A stretch of 64,000 nt of DNA from Leptidea sinapis (taxonomy: Eukaryota; Arthropoda; Insecta; Lepidoptera; Pieridae): assembly GCF_905404315.1 (NCBI RefSeq), contig NC_066292.1, positions 9,982,001 through 10,046,000 on the forward strand. Reading direction: 5' to 3'. Position numbers and translations under genes: made by a program. The notes under the pieces were generated by a model, which saw only the letters and a program-made list of their open reading frames with translations, did no database searches and was not told the DNA's origin. The number at the start of each line of letters is the position of its first letter. Position 1 is the first letter of the stretch. Shown here piece by piece: positions 58,160-64,000 of the stretch.

Positions 58160-61100
58160 AAGACCTCTTTTTATATTAGAGGGGGCAAACAGGCAAGTGT
58201 GAAAGTAGAAGAATAATACTTTTATTCCGTACCATACAAACTAAATATTTACTGAAGCGATTTTTAAAATACTTCATCTATATTACCTTAGCTGTGGGCA
58301 CGGGGGAAATTCGAGCCCAAAACGTGGAATCACTCCGCGACCCGTACAATCTGTGAACAGTGTTACTTTCTTACCATACGTATTCTGACTTATCGTCTTC
58401 GTCTTAATAGAATACTTCGTTTTCGTCGTAATAGAATATCATAAAATAATTTAATTTGATCCACGATCGACGGAGCAAAGATATCAGAAAGCAGTCCCGT
58501 GACTGCTTGAGCAAATTTGGCGAGGTCAATCAATTTAAAATCACTACCTACGCCCGTTGCGAAGCCAATTTATTATCTGTGGCTTTAGTGAGGTGCTTAG
58601 TTATCGATTAAATAATATCTTTTAAAATTTAGTTTTGCGATCTACGTTTCGTCTTCTTGTATGAGTTTATATTTGATAAAACCTGTAATATTACAGTTTA
58701 GTCGTTTGTCGGTTTGGTTAGCAACTGATTCCTAATATCCGGAGTTAAAAGCAGTATAAATGAGTTAAAAGAGGTTCTTTTAAAGCAACAAGGCAGCTGG
58801 TATTATAATCCATCAAGGAATAAAGAATTTTAAGTCATATAAGAAGTACACATAATGATAGATGTCAATTAATTAGGATCATAATTATTAATCGTTGAAT
58901 AACAGAAACCTCTATTCAATAAAACGCCAGTGAAAATTATTCATATTTTATATTTTGTTAGAAACGTATTCAAACGGACTTAGTTTTCTTTTTCCAAACC
59001 TCTTTCACTGTCGCTTAACTAACTTTAAATTGTAAACTGTAGTGTACATAAGTATACTGTAACAAACATTGCAGTTTTAATATAAACACATTTACTGAAT
59101 TTTTATCGAGTATCGATAGTATGAAATACCAAACGGTATCGATATTATACATACATCTGCCGAGTTGGCAAATATATTTAAAATAGGAGGATTCTGTTTG
59201 CGAATTTCGCCGCACTGGCTGTTGCGAATGCTGATTGAGGATTTATTTTTAATTTAATTTTGATAGAATGTTATTTTTTAATTTTATTTTATCGTTGATT
59301 GGTTGTTAAGGTTTTATAATTTCTAGCTTCGATCGGATCTCAGTGATAACAGTTTTTTTTACGTGGCACTTTTTTTCTTCTATAACAATGAGTTTACTTT
59401 TAACTATTGTTGTTGTATTGGCTTCCTAGTTTTGTAACGTGTGAGCCCTTTCTTCACACATGGAGTCGTTGCACATAAAATATATTTTCTTTTGTATATT
59501 TATTTATTCTTATTAAACATTCTTTTATTTTATATTAAATATGAGGCCGAAGGCCGACTGTTCTTACCTCTTTATTTCGTTCTTCTTGATCTCATCTGTC
59601 TCTCCGATTGTCTTCCCATTCGCGCCATTTAAGTTTTTTAAATTATATTCTTAAGCTTTACGGCCAAACTTAGAACAATGCGTTCTTATGTGTGAATAAA
59701 AACTCCTTGTTATCGTATCATGTTTAGATCACTCAATCACAGCCCCTGTTATTTGCGTTTCCCTGTATAATATGTTTATTTAGATACACCTAATTGTTGT
59801 TAAATATAGTTGTTTACTCAGTTATTGTTTGGCTCTACTTTCATTGATGTATGGTGATGTTCAGTGTTACTGCAATATCATAATATTATATATCCTGGCC
59901 TTTATTTTCATACAAAAAGAAAATGATGTGTAAGCTTGTACGCAAATCTTGGTATGTTGTTCGACTTTCAATTGAGTAGGATACTCAACACCAATAACAT
60001 CATATTAGGAAACTCACTCTATATGTGGCTCTTCGAATTTAAATTATTTTTATTGAATTTAAGTGATTTCTATCACTTCTATTAAGGGTAAAAAGCCCTA
60101 GAGGCTATCACTCTATTTGCGCAGTCTTAATGCGTCGTACATAAGTTGTTGTGGTGTTAACCCTGTTATCACTTTTAACGGGGATATTGTGGTGGCTGGT
60201 CCTGTTATCGAGAACATGTCTTTTATTATTGATTTTTTAGTTCGAAATGTTCGATCTTTTTGAGTTTTGTTTTTCCTCCTATTCCATAAACATCTTCTAC
60301 CATGAGACTGACAGTATGAGGGCACCGCTACGGTGAATTGTTTGGTAATGAGTTGATTTCATTCAAAAGAACGCGAAAAAAGAATGTGGGGAGAGTTTCT
60401 TGCGCCGCTTCTTCACTCCAGAGCGCCATTAGTTTCCGAAGCGGTAGTATATCTAGTGTATTAGATATGACAACAAAAAGAATTTTAAATGAATGAATAA
60501 AATGAAAAATGAATTTGAGAAAATAAATGCCTTTTAATGTGGTGTCATTGTCACTTCAATGACACTAGCTCTGTCAGCTAAAACGATACTGACAGCTTCG
60601 CTCTAGAATGCATTGGTCACGTGACAACAATGGCATAGGCTTTCCGCTCTGCTGATATATATACTGTAATTGTGGGAAACTTACGCGATATTACCAGATT
60701 TTATATTAAATAAAATGATTAAGTCTGTATAAAATTAAATTTTTGATCGCTTTTTGAATTATGTTATTATAAAAGAATTTGTTTTGTATGAATAATATAG
60801 TTAACAAAGTAACAATCGCGGCCAAGTGGGAGTCATACTATGAAGGATTCTGTACCAGCAAATAACATACTTAATATAAAAGTTCTCGTAGTTCTTTGTA
60901 ACGATATATGACGTATTAAAAAAAATTACATACTAGATCTCGTAAATGATGATATTAGAAACCTCAATATCATTTTTGATCCTATGACCTATCCATAGAT
61001 ACCATAGAGAGTATGGGTTTGATGAAAAAAAAATTGCGTTTCTGTCGTATGAGGAACTCCCAAAATTATTGTTTTTTTCTATTTTTGTTAAATAAAAGTG

Positions 61101-61410
61101 GCTGTGGCATACGGACGGACACACAGGCAGACATGACGAATCTATAAGTGTTCCGTTTTTTTGCCAGTAGGCTACGGAACCCTAAAAATTAACACATTAA
61201 TTTGTGATACTAAAATTGTAAAAATGATAATACTGTAATGCGATAATTAATTGTAATAGTTTATTTTATGCGGTAATTGAATTTTGTACACACTTCATAA
61301 ATTGTATTTTGCGTGGAACTGGAATTCATGTACAAAAATAGCCCATATTGCACCTTAGTACAAGAGCTATATGTCAATTAAAACCGAGCCTTTTCGGAAG
61401 TTACTAGAAT
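58160..61410. other. Non-coding segment
   Basis: No exon. Pieces recognised: a SINE head fragment at 59938-59975, a LINE 3'-end-like piece at 60375-60500, and a dispersed repeat end at 61105-61190 (GGACGGACACACAGGCAGAC, GGCTACGGAACCCTAAAA). Confidence 0.5.
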
Positions 61411-61415
61411 TACAC

Positions 61416-61733
61416 GAATTCCACCTTCGTACGACACGCCACAAGTTAGGATATCATCCCCACCATCTGGATGTGTGGCGGTCCTCCACAGTGCGGTTTA
61501 CAAGGAGCTTTCTTCCACGTACTACAAAGCTGTGGAATGAACTTCCTTGTGCGGTGTTTCCGGGACGATACGACTTGGGTACCTTCAAAAAAAACGCGTA
61601 CACCTTCCTTAAAGGCCGGCAACGCTCCTGTGATTCCTCCGGTGTTGCAAGAGATTGTCGGCGGCGGTGATCACTTAACAACAGGTAACCCGTACGCTCG
61701 TTTGTCCTCCTATTCCATAAAAATAAAAAATAA
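61416..61733 (+). mobile_element. Family B LINE 3' end, near-intact
   Basis: One frame is open from EFHLRTTRHKLGYHPHHLDV to KGRQRSCDSSGVARDCRRR and a stop, followed by CGCTCGTTTGTCCTCCTATT and an A-rich tail. Almost identical to 48190-48590, so both are young. Confidence 0.9.
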
Positions 61734-62231
61734 ACTAGAAAAACATGTAAAGTAAATGTCTCACTCAAAACTTACTCTTCTATTATTTATCAGACACTGT
61801 CGGTTTAACAAAAACAGAACATATATTATTGAAAATATTTCCAAAATGCCACATGTTGCAAAACTGACGCCGGCGAGGGTTGTCGCGCGATTTTGACAGG
61901 TGTCACTTATGTGTCACAGAGACATCGTCGCACGAGGGCAACAGTAATCGATACACAGCCACGTGCCGTGAATGAGCTGGCTAATTTTCAATCCGATATC
62001 TTGCGGTAAATTGTGTCCTATCATTCCCCATGGAATTTAGATTTTATTTCGTATTCATCATTTCACGCCAGTATTTCTACATTTGAAGAAGCACCGAGAG
62101 TACGTCGTGTTGAAGAACGGTTTTACATTATAGGTAAATTGTATAACTAAATTCATGGTTTTGTAAAGGCAACCATATAAGTAATAATAGTAACCTGGAG
62201 ATTTCCAATCATTTCCCGGGATATATTTTTT

Positions 62232-62530
62232 TTATGAAAATAAGGGACGAGACGAGCAGGACTTTCAGCTGATGGTAATTGATATGCATTGCCCATTACA
62301 ATGCAGTGCCGCTCAGGATTCTTGAAAATCTTCAAAAATTCTGAACGGCACTACAACTGCCCTCGTCACCTTGAGACATAAGATGTTAAGTCTCATTTGC
62401 CCAGTAATTTCACTTGCTACGGCGCCCTTCAGACCGAAACACAGTAATGCTTACATATTACTGTTTCATGGCAGAAATAGGCGCCGTTGTGGTTCCCATA
62501 ATCTAGCCGGCATCCAGTGCAAAGGAGCCT
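62232..62530 (-). mobile_element. Family A repeat, copy 8
   Basis: Nearly complete antisense copy, GGGACGAGACGAGCAGGACT to GTGCAAAGGAGCCT. Confidence 0.9.
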
Positions 62531-62534
62531 GGTA

Positions 62535-64000
62535 TGATATGTGGTGAAGAACTTGACCAGTTCTATCATATAAATGCTGCCATAGCCATTCAGCCTTTTT
62601 GTTTTATTTAATCAGTATATAAATCAATCTCTTTAGGTCAAAGCTGCGAATTTTTTTTGTCCAAATCTAAGCCGACACTTGATTTTTGATGCTATCTTAG
62701 TTTAGCCAATAACGTTAGTGTTTTCTCTTTCGTTATGTTTCTTATTATGCCTTTTGTTGTTAATGTTGATAATGTAGGAAGTAAAAACGTGACGCCTTGC
62801 TCTTTTTAACAGGAATGTGATGCAGAAGAACATTGGCTACGACCTATTATGACATTATTGCAATTTATATAGAAGTCTCTAAACATTGGTCGTGACATTA
62901 ATAACATACCACTCTGTTGGTGAAATAATTTTCGAATCGGTCAAGAAGTCTTTGCATTCATTACAAATATTCATACAGTACTTACCAGTTTTTCTATACA
63001 ATTGGAAATCTATGTTTGGGTACCAGGTAGTATGACCGGCATTGCGCGATATAATATTATTTTTAAATTATTTTTATGCCTACCGTCAGGTGGCTAGCAT
63101 GTTTGTTCGTCCTCTCAGCCCGTCCTAAAGAGTACAGTTAGCGAACGAGCGTAAATAGTGTTTCAATAAACAAAGGCGGTCTCTTAAGAGAAATGATAAT
63201 AAAAATCAAACAGAGGCTCAATGAGCGGGAGTCCCCAGGGCGGGCATCGAACCCCCAACTAAACTTTGATGTCTGTGTACACGTTATGGCATGAATAATT
63301 GCGGACCCATGGGACTGCGGTCGGTAGGCCCGCAGAGTAGATATGTACAGAGTAGTCGCGTGCTCAACATCTGCTGTGACGGTATGATCAGAGAGCGCAT
63401 TTTATTATAAACAAAATTACGAAAAGAAAATTTTTGATTTTTGGTATGATTGTTTGTAATGGATAAAGTAAAAAAGTAGGTTACTGATTTTAAAAATTAT
63501 TTTACCTAGAAAGCTACTTTATCAGTAAAAATTTAAAAATTTTTTGGTTCATGTGTCACGCGGGGGTCACAGAAGATGAGCGTTGCAACCATAGAAATCT
63601 TAATATTATTATTATTATTCACACTTGTGATGAAACACATGCTGATGGGCTCCTGTTTTTTAAACACCACACGTTTTTATATTTGTATATTTTTAAGTTG
63701 CTTCCTTTTGTTATTTGTGTGTGTTGAAATAAATGATTTTTCTTCTTTTTCTTCTCAAAAACATGGACTGTATATTTTTGTATATTAATTAATCAATTTA
63801 CATTAATTATCAATCGAAATAGCCAGAGCACAAAATTGTGTATTTATCTAAATAAATATTTGTTGTAGGATAATCTACCAACATTGACAAATGTCTCTCC
63901 CGTCTGAACTAAACTTTAACCATTTTGTTTTTGAGTTTGCATATGAGTTTTACTAGTTAAACTTAAATGGCAGTTACTCTGTATATATTAATGTATCCCC
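62535..64000. other. Right edge: no gene recognised
   Basis: AT-rich. A B-box-like GGGGTTCGATGCCC on the minus strand at about 63248-63270 hints at a SINE remnant. The 70-codon frame at 63576-63788 is hydrophobic AT-rich noise. Confidence 0.45.

Noticed and set aside
63576..63788. Hydrophobic 70-codon frame near the right edge
   Set aside because: AT-rich codon content gives Leu/Phe/Ile runs by chance; no gene context.
1..64000. CRISPR arrays, riboswitches, bacterial operons, integrated virus
   Set aside because: No regularly spaced repeats, no prokaryotic signals, and no capsid or envelope-like frames; the reverse transcriptases are all of non-LTR type.

Overview
The window is eukaryotic, and its repeats point to a moth or butterfly (Lepidoptera). 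Single exons of 76-808 bp with GT/AG borders are separated by AT-rich introns full of non-LTR retrotransposon ends, Helitrons, MITEs, Tc1/mariner relics and tRNA-derived SINEs of lepidopteran type. There are no prokaryotic operons, no CRISPR array, and almost none of the long open frames is a stand-alone gene.

The one host protein gene is on the + strand and runs off the left edge (and probably the right). I assembled 13 coding exons between 32 and 52185. Their phases join without a break into 797 codons. The product matches animal SCAPER (S-phase cyclin A-associated protein in the ER): first the Arg/Glu/Lys-rich coiled coil, including the motif EIAFIKQLEAENRRH, then the helical C-terminal part. 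Three points stand out. No C2H2 zinc-finger exon is visible where other animals have one (between 8024 and 9677). An 808-bp, AT-rich exon (11150-11957) inserts a long Asn/Lys/Ser-rich disordered stretch. One intron (22443-50713) is about 28 kb.

Layout: 1-14.5 kb holds ten exons with short introns, each carrying repeat insertions, plus an antisense tRNA-Lys(CTT) gene at 6722-6794. 14.5-22.3 kb is a TE-rich intron, followed by the exon at 22285-22442. 22.4-50.7 kb is the giant intron, with a Helitron, mariner fragments, a TTAA-flanked MITE whose inverted partner lies in the preceding intron, several copies of a ~300-bp A-tailed repeat ('family A') and many 3' ends of one LINE family ('family B'). 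50.7-52.2 kb has the last two exons. 52.2-64 kb has a frameshifted Tc1 transposase, a 5'-truncated LINE with a reverse transcriptase split by one stop codon, more repeats, and no exon I could recognise.

The most informative structural observation is a family A copy (47513-47813) nested in an older LINE. A second copy of that LINE without the insertion lies at 7180-7800, so the boundaries can be read and only a 2-bp duplication is seen. No new multi-gene system is present. The notable items are the SCAPER gene architecture and the repeat biology.
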